Source: Hysterium pulicare CBS 123377 | Lineage: Eukaryota > Ascomycota > Dothideomycetes > Hysteriales > Hysteriaceae | Direction of reading: 5' to 3' | Assembly: GCA_000467715.1 (NCBI GenBank) | Contig: AJFK01000216.1 | Span: forward strand, 62,001 to 126,000 | DNA length: 64,000 nt | In this document: positions 35,297-46,487 of the stretch, piece after piece | How the letters are laid out: each line of letters starts with the position of its first letter | Numbering within the stretch: position 1 is the first letter of the stretch | Position numbers and translations under genes: made by a program | The notes under the pieces: generated by a model | Database searches by the model: none | Seen by the model: the letters and a program-made list of their open reading frames with translations, nothing else | Told to the model about the DNA's origin: nothing

Positions 35297-37226
35297 GTAG
35301 CGGTCCCGTTTGTCGGGATCTTAGCTGGGTTTCAACGAGGGTGGGTCGTAGGATTGAATGTCAGTGGGCCGGATGGAGGAAAGAAAGTTGACCAAGAAAA
35401 GGTTTCTAGTGTAGCCGGGAGGGGTGGATTCATTGGTGGTGGTGCGTTTGGACTATCAGGTTCTGGCTCTGATCGCTTTGGCGGAACACCCTTTTTGCCC
35501 GTTGGTCCCTTAGAATCAAAACCCGTTCAGCTGGGAGGGATGTTGGTGCTGGCTCTCTCTAGCTTATGCACCCAGCATTGTTGATGTTCGAAAAGCTACT
35601 GTCTATATTTGGCTATGGAGTTGGTGTCCGGCACCGGTATCCGGCTTGTCGGATCTTAGGAGTTTCTTAAATGTCAATAAGGGCATGCATTCACTGATGA
35701 CATGGCTTAGACATACAGACAGGGGTCTTTTTTCTGATGCTTTTTGTTTATGTGGCATTTGCCAAGATTAGATGACATCTGGGCGGGATTAGATGAGCAA
35801 GTTTTCGACTGGAATGATTTTATGACGTCCACGTAATGAGTGAGTGCACCTCTAAGAAAGCGCATTGCAAATCCTTCTATCTGTCTTTGTTTTCATAAGA
35901 GTAGCTGAAGCAGTGAGGCGTAGCGTAGATAGGCCAACGTCAACATTGAGTTGACTCCCCAGAAACTCGAGAACCCAAATGCCGGCGCGAAGAGAGCAGC
36001 CCCCTGCCTTGGAAAAGACAAGGATAATGAACCAGAAAACAGGTTGAGTCCGAAACCAATCATCTAGGGTTTACGATATTAGTAGCTCGTTGGTATGGGT
36101 GAATCAGTTTTCGGTCCTTGGGATCAGATACCGAGATCTTGAAGCGTAGAGTTCCGCGGACTTGGGTTCTGTGTTCGTGCAACGTTTTAAGCTAGGAGTG
36201 GTGGTAATAATGCTTCCACTACGTGTCTAGGCTTCTGGGTAACGTAGAGGTGCCGTTGTCCCGGATATGTATATTTGGTGATCGTAAGAAGCCATGAAAA
36301 AATGGATGCGGGAAAACCCGCCGTAGGCGGTGGCTAGGATTATGGCTGAAGAGGCGAAGCTCCAGTTCAGATTCTTGCATGTTCTGATATTCTTGGCCTG
36401 GATGTATATAAGGTATTTCATCGGGAGCTTTCGGGAGCCAAGGCTTGGGGATATACAAGGGTTTGGTCGGTAGCCAACTCTACATACCTACTCTGGTCCA
36501 GAAGCGTTGTAATACTAGCATTTAGACAACGAAACTGTCCCGATGTGAAATCTTCCAAGATTTGTGGCCGAGTGATCGAGATGTGCGGGTCGGTCCGGTA
36601 GTTGGGTAAAACTGGTCATGGGGATGGAGTCCAAGCCCCTTGGCGGAAGTCTTGGTTGTCCAGCCTAGTCGAGATGTGAAACATGGTGAGAGTGGGGAAT
36701 GAATTTTCGGGTCTCCCGGAACTTCGGATCGAGAGTAGGCCCCGAGAACGATATGATGTATGAGATGAAGGGATGAGGGCATAAGTGATAGCATATAGAT
36801 GACCTAGGGGTATAGCGCTGTGACAAGGACGCAATTGGCTTGCCAATTTTCTTGATCTCGGGTGGATTCTTGATGGAAGTGACTGTAGACCTTGGAAGTT
36901 GAAGCCATCGTAGAATGCACTGTAAAACTAAGCGGTCAAGGTTTTGTCGAAGGAAGACAACACTGTGAAGAGGCTAAACATAGAAAATGTACATATGTTT
37001 ACTAGTCGCGTCTTAGACTAGGATATCAAGTATAAGAGAGAATTGCTCGCACATGCAATGGAAATTCGGCTAGACCCAATATTCTAGACATCAAGATACT
37101 TGAGGAAATCATATAGACATATAACCATTAGAAGACTGATATGAACGCTCCGCTTAGTCTATCGAGAACCCCGCCCATGCAATACGAGAAGTTTAAGTAG
37201 AAACTGTGAACTTGCCATCAAAAACA
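35297..37226. other. 1.9 kb intergenic between convergent genes
   Basis: Between the 3' ends of the permease and the Ldb17 gene. Bases 36900-37200 are A/T-rich. No frame has domain content, and no repeat or RNA gene was recognised. Confidence 0.45.
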
Positions 37227-38857
37227 TCACCCCAGCGCCTCTCTGACTCGACTAGGTGTCTGTATGCCGGGCTTCTCCGTATGCCCGGCAACTTCCAGGA
37301 CACTCGTCACGCTCTCATTCTGAATATTCATACCCAGCATGCGTCTTGCGAGCTCCTTTTGCCCCTGCCCGTTCACGGTGCTCTCACCGGGTCCCGAGAT
37401 TGGACTTTCAGAAGCACTGTTACCGCCGTTTGTTTCAGAGATGATGTTCACTTCGAGTGAAGTAGGTTGCAGCCATGGTACACTGATGCACCGCTTCACG
37501 AGTCGGATGGTGGTCTCGTCGATAGGCGCGAAATGAGTTCCGCTCGTTACTAGAAGATGGAGAATTCTAAGGATGTCGTCACGCTTGTAGTGCGGTGGTT
37601 TACTGATTTGACTATTCGCAAGTATGGGATACAGTACCCTTAGATACGTATGTCGCAGTGCATTCGCCGCTGGGGAATCACTCGGCAGATCCATTAGATT
37701 CCGTAATACTACATCAATCAGAACATGTAGGTCATTCGTGTAGAAGTATTCCGCAGTTGTGTGGTTTCCGAATATGAGGTAAAGGACCTTGAGTATCAAC
37801 AGTTGAAGCGAGGTCTCAGACTCGCGGTTGAGAAGGAGAATTAGATTACAACCGAAGGTTTTGTAGGTTGTGCCGTGCGTAGAGAGAATTTTGAGGACGC
37901 GGTTCGTTACAGAGGGGCCGTTGTTGCGACTGGTGGTTCGGTACGTAGATGCCACCAAGTATTGCTCGTTCAAAACCAGCTGGACATGGTTAGTATACTT
38001 TCGCCATGAAGTAGCAGAGTGCATACCAGAACGCGGATTAAAGGGTAATGATAAGGGTCGTCGGCGTCATCTGAAACTCCCTCTATTATTTGAAAGAGAT
38101 GGAGAATGAACGCATCATCCACAGAAGCTGTAGAGTCATCCCTGTTAGCATTGGTACATTTCTTATCCCTCGATAGAACATAGCAATTGAGGGTATAACA
38201 CACTTAAATCTTCCCAACTCAGTCGTTGTATTCGTGAGGACTCGTACATAAGCTCCAACAATAGCTGATGGAGCCTGATATCTTCCTGTATCTCGGGACT
38301 CTGGACCAATTCTACGAGGCGAGGGAAGGCTCCCTCCGCCAGCATCATCTCGAACGTCGCATCATTATTCCGGCCGTCATACAAAAGAAAAGCGGCAACG
38401 AGGTGGAGGGTCGGATTGTCATCCTCCTGCTCAAGAATTAGGTCAGAAGTGATGAGAGCAAAACGTAGTTACGTACCTGAAGGAGACAATATACTATTTG
38501 CCGCCGCACATACTCTTTGTGCGCCTTGAACAGATCTCCGTCGAGAAGTCGAAACGAACATTTCGCAATGTTGTAGTCGTCTTGCAGGTACTCGGCTGTC
38601 TCAATCAACACATGCTCCAGTCACGAAATCCAAGATGGCGCGCACATTTGTAGTTGGTGGTGAAGCTCAAGTACGAGCGCAGCGCATTGTCTATGAGTTC
38701 GTGATCGTGACAGGGCGTCGACACGATGTCGTCGAGTTCTAGAGGTTCGATGAGCTCATGTACATTCGAAGGCGGATTGGCAGAATGTGGGGTTCCGCAA
38801 CGCACCATCCCAGAATTGCTGCTCATTCTCGAGGTTATACGACACCTCAAACGCCAT
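37227..38857 (-). CDS. LDB17: Ldb17/SPIN90 (Dip1) family actin regulator
   Basis: Six exons, 38857-38806, 38738-38646, 38595-38477, 38426-38204, 38127-38027 and 37979-37227, give 446 residues. Recognition rests on the leucine-rich domain: [20 protein letters not shown], then [20 protein letters not shown], and a [18 protein letters not shown] helix. The first exons rebuild [20 protein letters not shown] and [19 protein letters not shown], and exons 3-4 give [20 protein letters not shown]. In yeasts, Ldb17/Dip1 acts at endocytic actin patches and activates Arp2/3 without a pre-existing filament. The C-terminal 60 residues are polar and less conserved. All introns are about 50-85 bases except that near the start codon. 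The same-strand ER chaperone gene lies upstream, separated by about 415 bases, without evidence of co-control. Confidence 0.93.
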
Positions 38858-39272
38858 GCTGGGGTCGCCGGAGAAGCTGCAGATGCATGGTCTGAGGCGG
38901 CTCGCGGAGAAAATAACTGCTGCGTCGAGGTTGGAGGGGCGATAGTTGTGATGGAGAAATCACCCGCCACCAAGGCCGATTACATAGTACGCGAGGCTGG
39001 GACAAAATAGCCCTTGTCCATTATGCATTGCGATTGAATGGCATGTGATTTAGCCTTGCAAAACATCAATGGTTTCTATTTCTTGCCAAAAGTCTTGAAG
39101 ACACGGCGAATGTGAATCTGTCCGTTCCGACTACCACCGCTGCTTAAAGTCTCAGGCAGCTTTCGCCCCCTAGCCCTAGCTCATAGGACTGGATATCAAT
39201 ATTTCAACGCCCACATATGCCTGTGAACACCTTCCCAATGCTTTTCCCAACGCCATAACTCTATCAAAACAC
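38858..39272. other. Intergenic: Ldb17 promoter and chaperone 3' side
   Basis: A 415-base gap between two leftward genes. No motif or frame of note. Confidence 0.4.
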
Positions 39273-40923
39273 TTACGGGAACCCAAAACCTCCAGGAAAC
39301 TGGAACCCTCCACCTTGTTTGAATCCACCTCCTCCGCCAGGGAAACCTTGACCCGGTCCTTGGCGGAAGAAGAATTGCTGTCCATCCTGGTTAAACCCAA
39401 ACGGTGAACCTTGGAAGGGATTGCCCTGCTGTTCTGGGTTGTTCGGATCATCGCCATTATCAAATCGAGCCTTGAGTTCAGGATCACTAAGAACTTCATA
39501 GGCTTCGTTGATGGCTGCCATCTTCGTTTGAGCTTCTTCGGGGGTGGCTCCTTGTTTTGAGGCTTTGTCGGGATGATACTGTTTTGAGAGTTGACGATAG
39601 GCTTTCTTCACTTGTCTTTCATCAGCATCACGGCTAACACCGAGTACTTTGTAGTAGTCCTTTTGCTTTGATCGCTTAAGGAGTGTATGCGCCTTTTGAA
39701 GGAGCTCTTGGACTTTTCCATGCTGAGGGTGATGCTCCTTTGCACTGTCTAGAGTGCGAATGGCGGCTTCAAACTCGTCTGCATCTAGTTGCCTCTGCGC
39801 CTGGGAAAGGAGACCATGGAGAGAGGTTGGGTTTAACGTCAGTGCCTCGGAACAATACGGTGCTGCTCGTTTGTTGTTGTTCATCTATCCAAGGTCAGTA
39901 CTGCATATAAGAGGAAGATGAGGCAAGATCAAATACCTCCAAGTATGATTCGCAGGTCATTTCGACAAGGCTCGAGTAAAGGCCTTCAGGAGACTTCTTA
40001 TGAATATGACCCTGCTCCAAAAACTCCTTCATGTCGTCCTTCACCTCTTGAAGCAAACCTGGGTCTTCGCCGGTAGGGACCAAAAGTTTCGTCGCACCAA
40101 CGAATTGTCGCCTTTCAAACAATTGTTTCACTTTCTTCAATTGCTTGTCGATGGCCTTTTCTTTCTTCATAAGCTTCATGCAAGCCTTTGAATCCGGGTC
40201 CGACTGGAGACACTTCCGAATCTGCGTAAGCCCCTTATCGGTCTCTCCTAGGGAGTAGAATGTCATCGCGGAGATTTGCAGATGGGGTTCGATATTGCCG
40301 GACGCTATTTGAAGTAGATGTTGTAGGTCGCTTACACCCTCCATAACCTCTCCCCTCTCCAGCCTGCATCTAGACCTCAGTTTTCGGATATCATATGCTG
40401 CACCGGCGACAAGTATCGCTACGCCAGCTTGACTGACACATGCCTCCCAGTCTCCTTTCTCAGCCGCTTCAGCTGCCAATACAGCCGCGCCTTGCGCCTC
40501 TTCAAGTTGAGCGATCTCTTCGCCCCCTGCTTTCCCCGCCGCTTCATAGTCTTTCCGTGCGGACGCCCAGTCCGCCTTCCTGCTCTTTATCTTCGCCCGC
40601 TGCACCAATGCTCCTTCGAAACCAGGTTTGATCTCTAACACTTTGTCGAAATCATTTTGGGCTTGCGCAGTCTTCCCAAGGGAGAGGTAGGCGGCGCCTC
40701 GCCTAAAAAGAGTCAGGTAATTCTTGGGGTCGCGCGCTATGGCTACGTCGAAATAGGTGAGGGCTTCTTGAGTATTTCCGGAGGCAAGTTTGACACTCGC
40801 ATTCTTAATCAATTGGGAGACAGGTACATCGGCGGGGATATCGGATGGGGAGAGGGCGAGACCAAGGGGTGTAGTTGAAAGGAGGACGGCTCCTATAGCC
40901 AGTGAACTCAAAGGGAGAATCAT
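39273..40923 (-). CDS. ER-lumenal TPR/J-domain co-chaperone (DNAJC3/P58IPK type)
   Basis: Exons 40923-39937 and 39884-39273 give 532 residues. A signal peptide (MILPLSSLAIGAVLLSTTPL) targets it to the ER. TPR repeats follow from about residue 35 (SVKLASGNTQEALTYFDVAI, then YLTLFRRGAAYLSLGKTAQA) to about residue 390, and a J domain is at about 408-475 (DYYKVLGVSRDADERQVKKA, with HPD in QYHPDKAS). It ends in a Gly/Phe-rich tail (QGFPGGGGGFKQGGG) without an HDEL-type signal. The animal homologue binds unfolded lumenal chains through the TPRs and passes them to BiP; the same is expected here. Many fungi have this protein and it is usually induced by ER stress. A CACGTG sits 182 bases upstream in the shared promoter, but I cannot call it a Hac1 site with confidence. 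Confidence 0.94.
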
Positions 40924-41309
40924 GGCGATGAAGGTAAGGACAGAGGAAGGTGCAAAGAATTAAAAAGTTACAAGGAGGCGTAAACCACGGAGTCGTGAGG
41001 CATCGAAGATGAAAGGTGGCGAGGAAAACTAAATACTCGACATGAACGAAAGTGACACATGTCATTCTTTAAGGCTCATCAAAATGATGGTCCAAGCTTC
41101 ATATCACGTGATTATAGATCGTCCCTGCAGGTGGATGTTCCTTGGCTGTTCATTTCACTGGTGATGACGCTTGATGTTGAAGGTGGATGTACCCCAAATG
41201 CATCCACATGCCGCCGGACTACCCCGAACTGCACGTACTTATAAAGCTGCCCACATCCAGCCCGTTTGATACCCTCCTTCCCTAGGGTTCCCTCTTCCTC
41301 GAGTCACCC
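40924..41309. promoter_or_regulatory. Divergent promoter between ER chaperone and GH5 genes
   Basis: A 386-base gap shared by two outward genes. It contains a CACGTG palindrome at 41105-41110, a bHLH/bZIP-type core. A TATA-like TTATAAAG lies near 41240 for the rightward gene. Confidence 0.45.
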
Positions 41310-43736
41310 ATGGCACCCCTCCGCCTCCGAATCGATGGCCGTACTTTTCGAGACACCGAGAATCGCGAAGTCACTTTACACGGTATAAATGTAGCTGGGG
41401 ATGCAAAACTCCCTGCTATACCCGACCAGCCCTCGCACGTTGGAGACCAGTTTTTTGACGGGGATAACGTCTCTTTTGTCGGCCGACCCTTCGCTCCAGA
41501 GGATGCTCACACTCATTTTGCACGATTGAAGAGATGGGGCTACAATACTATAAGATATATCTTTACTTGGGAAGCTATAGAACACGCTGGCCCAGGGAAA
41601 TACGATGAGGAATGGATCCAACACACCATATCGGTCCTTCGGATTGCTAAAGGCTATGGCTTTTATATCTTTATGGATCCACATCAGGATGTTGTATGTG
41701 AAGATCTACCGGTCAACTGGAATTATGAACTAATCTATCCAGTGGTCCAGATTTTCTGGTGGTTCAGGCGCACCTATGTGGACGTTGTATGCTTGTGGGC
41801 TGGACCCGAAATCATTTGATGTCACCGAAGCCGCCCTCGTTCAAAACACCTATCCGGAACCCGATAAGTTCCCAAAAATGATATGGGCTACTAACTATAC
41901 CCGCCTCGTCTGCCAGGTCGTATTCACCCTTTTCTTCGGTGGGAAGGATTTTGCCCCTAAAGCCATCATTGATGGGAAGAACATTCAAGACTACCTGCAA
42001 GATCATTACATTGCAGCATGTGGCCATCTCGCAAAACGCATTAAAGAAGCTGGTGACTTATGGCTAGATCCAGTCGTGGGATGGGAAAGCCTCAACGAAC
42101 CCAACAGAGGCTTGATTAGCTACCAAGACTTGACCGCAATCCCAAAAGAACAAAAACTGCAGAAGGGCACTTCTCCGACTGCATGGCAAGCCATCCTGAC
42201 CGGATCCGGTAGGGCTTGCGAGATCGCCACTTGGGACTTTGGCGGTCTTGGCCCCTACAAATCTGGTACGGCTTTAGTCGACCCCGACGGACGGTCTGTG
42301 TGGTTGTCATCGCAGTACGATGATTCTCACTACGGGTGGAAGCGAGACCCTGGGTGGAAATTGGGCGAATGCATTTGGGCACAGCATGGGATATGGGACC
42401 CATCGACCGACACAATCTTAAAGAAAGATTACTTTGCCAAGAACCCCAGTAATGGCGATAAGATCGATTACGAATACTTCACTAATCATTACTATATGGC
42501 ACACTATCGGAAATATAGTGCTATGGTAAAATCGTATTTTCCAGACTCGTTAATGTTTTTTCAGCCGCCTGTTTTAGAGATACCCCCTTCGATAAAAGGA
42601 ACGGATGATGATGACCCCAACATGATTTTTGCACCGCACTTCTACGATGGAATTACATTGCTGACTAAAAAATGGTCTGTGCCCCTTTCCGTAGGGAAAT
42701 AGAGAACTGGCTCACATTTATATAGGAATCGTGTCTGGAATATTGATGTTTTTGGCGTACTGAGAGGGAAATATCTCACTCCGGCGTTCGCTATAAAAAT
42801 AGGGGAGACGGCGATCAGAAATTGCTTTGCACACCAACTTGCAGCCATACGGCAGGAAGGCACAGACTATATGGGTATCCACCCGTGTGTCTTCACCGAG
42901 ATTGGCATACCGTACGATATGGATGAAAAGCATGCGTACAAGACGGGTGATTACAGCAGCCAGATAGCCGCCATGGATGCAAATCATTTTGCGCTTGAGG
43001 AGAGTAAAGTAAATGGGTACGCCCTATGGACATATGTAGTCCACGTAAGTACGCGCACATCGCGAGATACCAGCGCTAATTTCTGCAGAACAACCACTTT
43101 TGGGGTGACCGGTGGAACGGCGAGGATCTATCAATATTCTCAGTGGACGATCAGCCCTTACCCATGACTTCCTACTCTCGAAATGAATCCCGTGTGTCGT
43201 TAGACACAACATCCCCAGCTTATTCGCAGGCGCATTCATCGGAAACACTGACCGTGTCTCCCGAAAACCTAAAGAAAACGCTGTCAGCGGAAGATATGAC
43301 ATCTCAAGCTTCACGAGACCCTTCGAAAGACCTCGAAGCGAAAGGTTACCGCGCCGCAGAAGCATTCGTAAGACCAACACCTATAGCCACGCATGGAGAT
43401 ATATTGTCGTTCGGATTCGATCTGCGCAACTGTGCCTTTTCACTGTCTCTCTCGGCACAAAGCTCGACTAAAGAAGAAGCCCCGACACTTGTATATCTCC
43501 CCGAGTTCCATTTCCCTTCAGGCCACACGAACGTTGAAGTTAGCGGGGGCAAGTGGACGATTAGCACAGAGGAGCAAAACGGCGTATTGATCCAACTCTT
43601 GAGATGGTGGCATGCCGAGGGAGATCAGACTATGAAAGTGGAAGGGGTGAAGCGGCCCCAGGGGTCTGCGTTGGGAGTAGAAGAGGACGAAGGATACCTT
43701 GCGCAGTGTCAACGACAGGCATGCAACATGATGTAA
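41310..43736 (+). CDS. GH5 family glycosidase for glycolipids (Egh1/EGCrP2-like)
   Basis: Exons 41310-41693, 41743-42674, 42726-43044 and 43089-43736 give 760 residues. The start (LRIDGRTFRDTENREVTLHG, INVAGDAKLP) and the DPHQDV-WSRFSGGSGAPMW join are typical of GH5 subfamily 12. The acid/base is E247 in WESLNEPNRG and the nucleophile E497 in CVFTEIGIPYD. The third exon joins through a GTCTGT donor to restore KKW-NRVWNIDVFG. A C-terminal beta domain (FSFGFDLRNCAFSLSLS region) follows a low-complexity Ser linker. Known fungal members cleave glucosylceramide or steryl glucoside in the cytosol or vacuole. No signal peptide is visible, in agreement. Which lipid is cleaved cannot be told from sequence. 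It shares a promoter region with the ER chaperone. Confidence 0.94.
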
Positions 43737-44125
43737 TGATGGTTCGACGGTCGGCTGTCAGCATATATAGCGCAGGGCGTTTGGCTTGGATTTTTGTCAG
43801 AAATGACAGTGGGGCTTTGGATACGGGCTGTTGTGTATATAATACGGGGTATCAGAAACGTACGACTTCACAGACAATTTACCACGAAAGAAGCTGTTAG
43901 ATTCAAAGTAGTCCAGAGTCCTATTTTCCTAAACCGAAAATACCCAATAATCAAAGAATCTAGTCACATCCCGGGTGGTCCACTCCGTAGTGGCTCAGTG
44001 ACGGAGCCAGATTGCGCCAATTTCAATTCAAAAGATCAAAGACAGTGACTCCATGTCGCCAAGGCAAAACATCCAATGATGCTCCAGATATAGTCCTCGG
44101 ACTTTGTGCTAGATGGTGATCGTCA
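43737..44125. other. Intergenic between convergent GH5 and UNG genes
   Basis: A 389-base gap holding the two 3' ends. A/T-rich patches are present; nothing else is seen. Confidence 0.4.
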
Positions 44126-45184
44126 CTAGACACCAGCAGCTGCTGGATCAACGTTCAAATCCCAGTCGATTCCTCCATCCTCGCCGTACTTCTGCACCAA
44201 CCAATCGTTCGTTTTCTTGAAATGTTGGTTATTGAACTAAAAGGAAAGCGTTAGCGCAATTTAATGTGAGGTGGGTGCCCCGTAGGAGCCTGGAAACATA
44301 CGAATCCTGTTCCTTGATAAGCACTGAGTGGACTCGGATGCACACTCTTGAGAATCAGGTGCTTCTCTGCATTGACGCCTTTCACACGATTGGCCGCTGG
44401 GGTTCCCCAAGCCAGGAAGACGACGCCAGCCCTTACTTTCGCCACTGTATCGATCACCTTCTGCGTAAGTTGCTCCCAACCCTTCTCCTTGTGGGAGTTA
44501 GCTTCACCTCGACGAACGGTGAGAACAGTGTTGATCAATAGTACACCGCGATCAGCCCACGGTGTCAGCAGACCGCCATTCTTAGGAGGGGCCTTGAAAT
44601 CGGGGTAGTCCTTTTTAAGTCCGGTGTATATGTTCTTGAGAGAGGGCGGTGCGGGCGTAGGCGGCCGGACGGAAAAGCAGAGTCCATGAGCCTGATTAGG
44701 TTGATGGTAGGGATCCTGGCCCATGATCACGACTTTGACGGTGTTAAGTGGAGTGTGACGAGACCTGCATGAACAGAAGTTAGCAATTGAGTGATTGGAG
44801 AGGCCCGCCATGCTGATATGACTGTTTCCTCGAGGATAGGAGAACCCACCAGGAATAGACATCTTTCATTGGAGGGTAAATAGCCTTTCCATCTGCGAGC
44901 TCTTTCTTGAGGAGTCGTTTGAGATCTAGAAATCTGGGCGAGACCAAGACATCCTTCAAATGAGGCAGCCAGCTCTCATGTAGCGTGTCAATCTCCAGTT
45001 TCAGGAGATCTTTCTGTTCGTCGGTGAGCTTAGCAACCCATGCATCCTTGTCAAACTTGAGCGGAGATGCTGCTGAAGCTGCTGGCTTCACCTTCGGCTG
45101 GCCAAAGAAGGAGGTGATGCTGCCATTGACTTTGGGCTTCTTCGCCTCAGTGGCGATATCTGCTGCCTTGCGCTTGAGGGACAT
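44126..45184 (-). CDS. UNG1: Uracil-DNA glycosylase
   Basis: Exons 45184-44850, 44764-44302 and 44236-44126 give 302 residues. The water-activating loop GQDPYH has the catalytic D129, the Leu-intercalation loop HPSPLSAYQGTGF starts at H254, and PPSLKNIYTGLKKDYPDF and WADRGVLLINTVLTVRRGEA are the other family-1 UDG blocks. The final 37-residue exon (FNNQHFKKTNDWLVQKYGED) is conserved in the family. The enzyme removes uracil from DNA and starts base excision repair. The N-terminus (MSLKRKAADIATEAKKPK, then NGSITSFFGQPK) has a basic nuclear signal and a SITSFF motif like the PCNA-binding element of human UNG2, though the leading Gln is missing. The promoter, shared with the KGG gene, contains a G1/S-type motif cluster. 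Confidence 0.97.
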
Positions 45185-45606
45185 TGTGGCAATTGAATGC
45201 AGAGAAATTGGTCAGACTGGTCAATTGAAGAGGGGAAAGGAATTGACCTCTGAAAAACTATGGAGAGGGATGCTTTCTCCTAGGCATCAGCCTGAGGGTG
45301 AAGGGTCAGGACCCTTGTCATTTTAGGCGAACTTCACGCGACGCGCACGAAACGCGCGATCACGCAGTGACATCACACCTGGGCAGCAAACAGCAGATAA
45401 TATTGCATGGATGCTAACAGGCAACAGAAGCGGTGACGGTGTGTTTGTGTGAGAACACCCATGACCTAAGATGTGCGGAGAAGAACATAAAAGGCTGCTT
45501 TACTTCCAGCTTCCAATCCATCTTCACTTCACTCCACCTCAACTTCAACCTACTTCAACCATACAAACACTCAAATCAATCTACAAATCCTTCTACCAAT
45601 ACCAAA
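45185..45606. promoter_or_regulatory. Divergent promoter between UNG1 and KGG-repeat genes
   Basis: A 422-base region with an AGGGG (stress-element-like) at 45231-45235, the ACGCG/CACGAAA cluster at 45335-45365, and a C/T- and A/C-rich leader before 45607. Confidence 0.55.
45335..45365. promoter_or_regulatory. Cluster of MCB-like (ACGCG) and SCB-like (CACGAAA) sites
   Basis: Within 31 bases there are CACGCG, ACGCG, CACGAAA and ACGCGCG, in overlapping order. In yeasts, MBF and SBF bind ACGCG and CRCGAAA elements to drive G1/S genes, and UNG1 is one of the periodic genes. The cluster lies about 150-180 bases from the UNG1 start codon. Binding here is inference. Confidence 0.55.
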
Positions 45607-46487
45607 ATGACTGAAAACACCAACCCCGGCAACTTCGCCAACCGTCCCACTGAGGAGGTCAAAGCCATCGCCGCCAAAGGAGGTCACGCCTCTCATGGTG
45701 GTGGAAAATCTGCCGAATCTGAAGTAAGTTGACCTCACTCAAGAACACTCCTTCGCCATAGGTTTCGCAATCTGGACTGGTTCTAGTCCCTTCTAGCGGG
45801 GGCGCTGCATCGATATGACCTCTGCGCAGACCCTCACATCAAGCTTCCAACTTTGGGCCCGTCACAGAGAAGCATTCTGCAGTCTCAGGATCCGTGGCAT
45901 GATGCCTTTGGGGTCTGTTACCGACCGGAAACAGGGCATACTGCGACAACTGGACATGGCTAGACATACACCTCCCAAGCCACGGATCATGTCACCTCAA
46001 CCGGTTCTCACATTGTCCAGTTCTTGACTAACATAATTTGACGTAGTCTCATCCAGCTGATGGCCGACGTGAAGATGGAACATTTTTGCCCGGAAGCGAA
46101 GCGGCCAAAGAGGCGGGCGCCAAGGGTGGTCATGCTGCGAGCCATGGAGGCCAGAAGGCAGAAGTAAGTTGAATTCGCTCCTGGTCGTTCATTGTTCAAT
46201 GACTGACTTCACTAAAGGATCATCAACCTGGACGCCGTGCAGACGGCACCTTCTTGCCCGGATCGGAGGCGGCAAAGGAGGCGGGCGCCAAGGGTGGCCA
46301 TGTTGCGAGCCATGGAGACCGGAAGGAGGAGGTGAGTACAATTCACTCCCGGTCGTTCACTGTTCGAAAACTGACTTCACTTAAGACCGACAACGGCCGC
46401 CGTGCGGATGGCACCTTTCTTCCCGGATCGGAGGCAGCCAAGGAGGCGGGCGCCAAGGGTGGCCACACTTCATCCGGCATGACTTGA
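45607..46487 (+). CDS. KGG-repeat (conidiation/stress) protein with duplicated exons
   Basis: Exons 45607-45723, 46047-46163, 46218-46331 and 46386-46487 give 149 residues. Each exon carries one KGG module: AIAAKGGHASHGGGKSAESE, then EAGAKGGHAASHGG, EAGAKGGHVASHGD and EAGAKGGHTSSGMT. The N-terminus NPGNFANRPTEEVKAIAAKG matches the Neurospora con-10 family, whose small hydrophilic members accumulate in conidia and under stress; their molecular role is not settled. Exons 2-4 are near-copies (each contains RRxDGTFLPGSEAAKEAGAK), and introns 2 and 3 also resemble each other, so an exon-intron unit was duplicated twice. All introns are phase 0. Intron 1 is unusually long (323 bases) for this window. 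The 5' leader is rich in A and C. Confidence 0.93.
46047..46487 (+). repeat. Tandem exon-intron duplication, three copies
   Basis: Units starting at about 46047, 46218 and 46386 (spacings 171 and 168 bases) share the exon core and the following intron (donor, a GTCGTTCAYTGTTC block and GACTTCACT before the acceptor). The third copy ends in the stop codon and lacks the intron. Confidence 0.88.

Noticed and set aside
38596-38645. Possible coding reading [10 protein letters not shown] inside intron 2 of the Ldb17 gene
   Set aside because: It cannot be joined to exon 2 with a GT donor in frame; the 50-base GT-AG intron gives TTNYKSEYLQDD, which fits the family.
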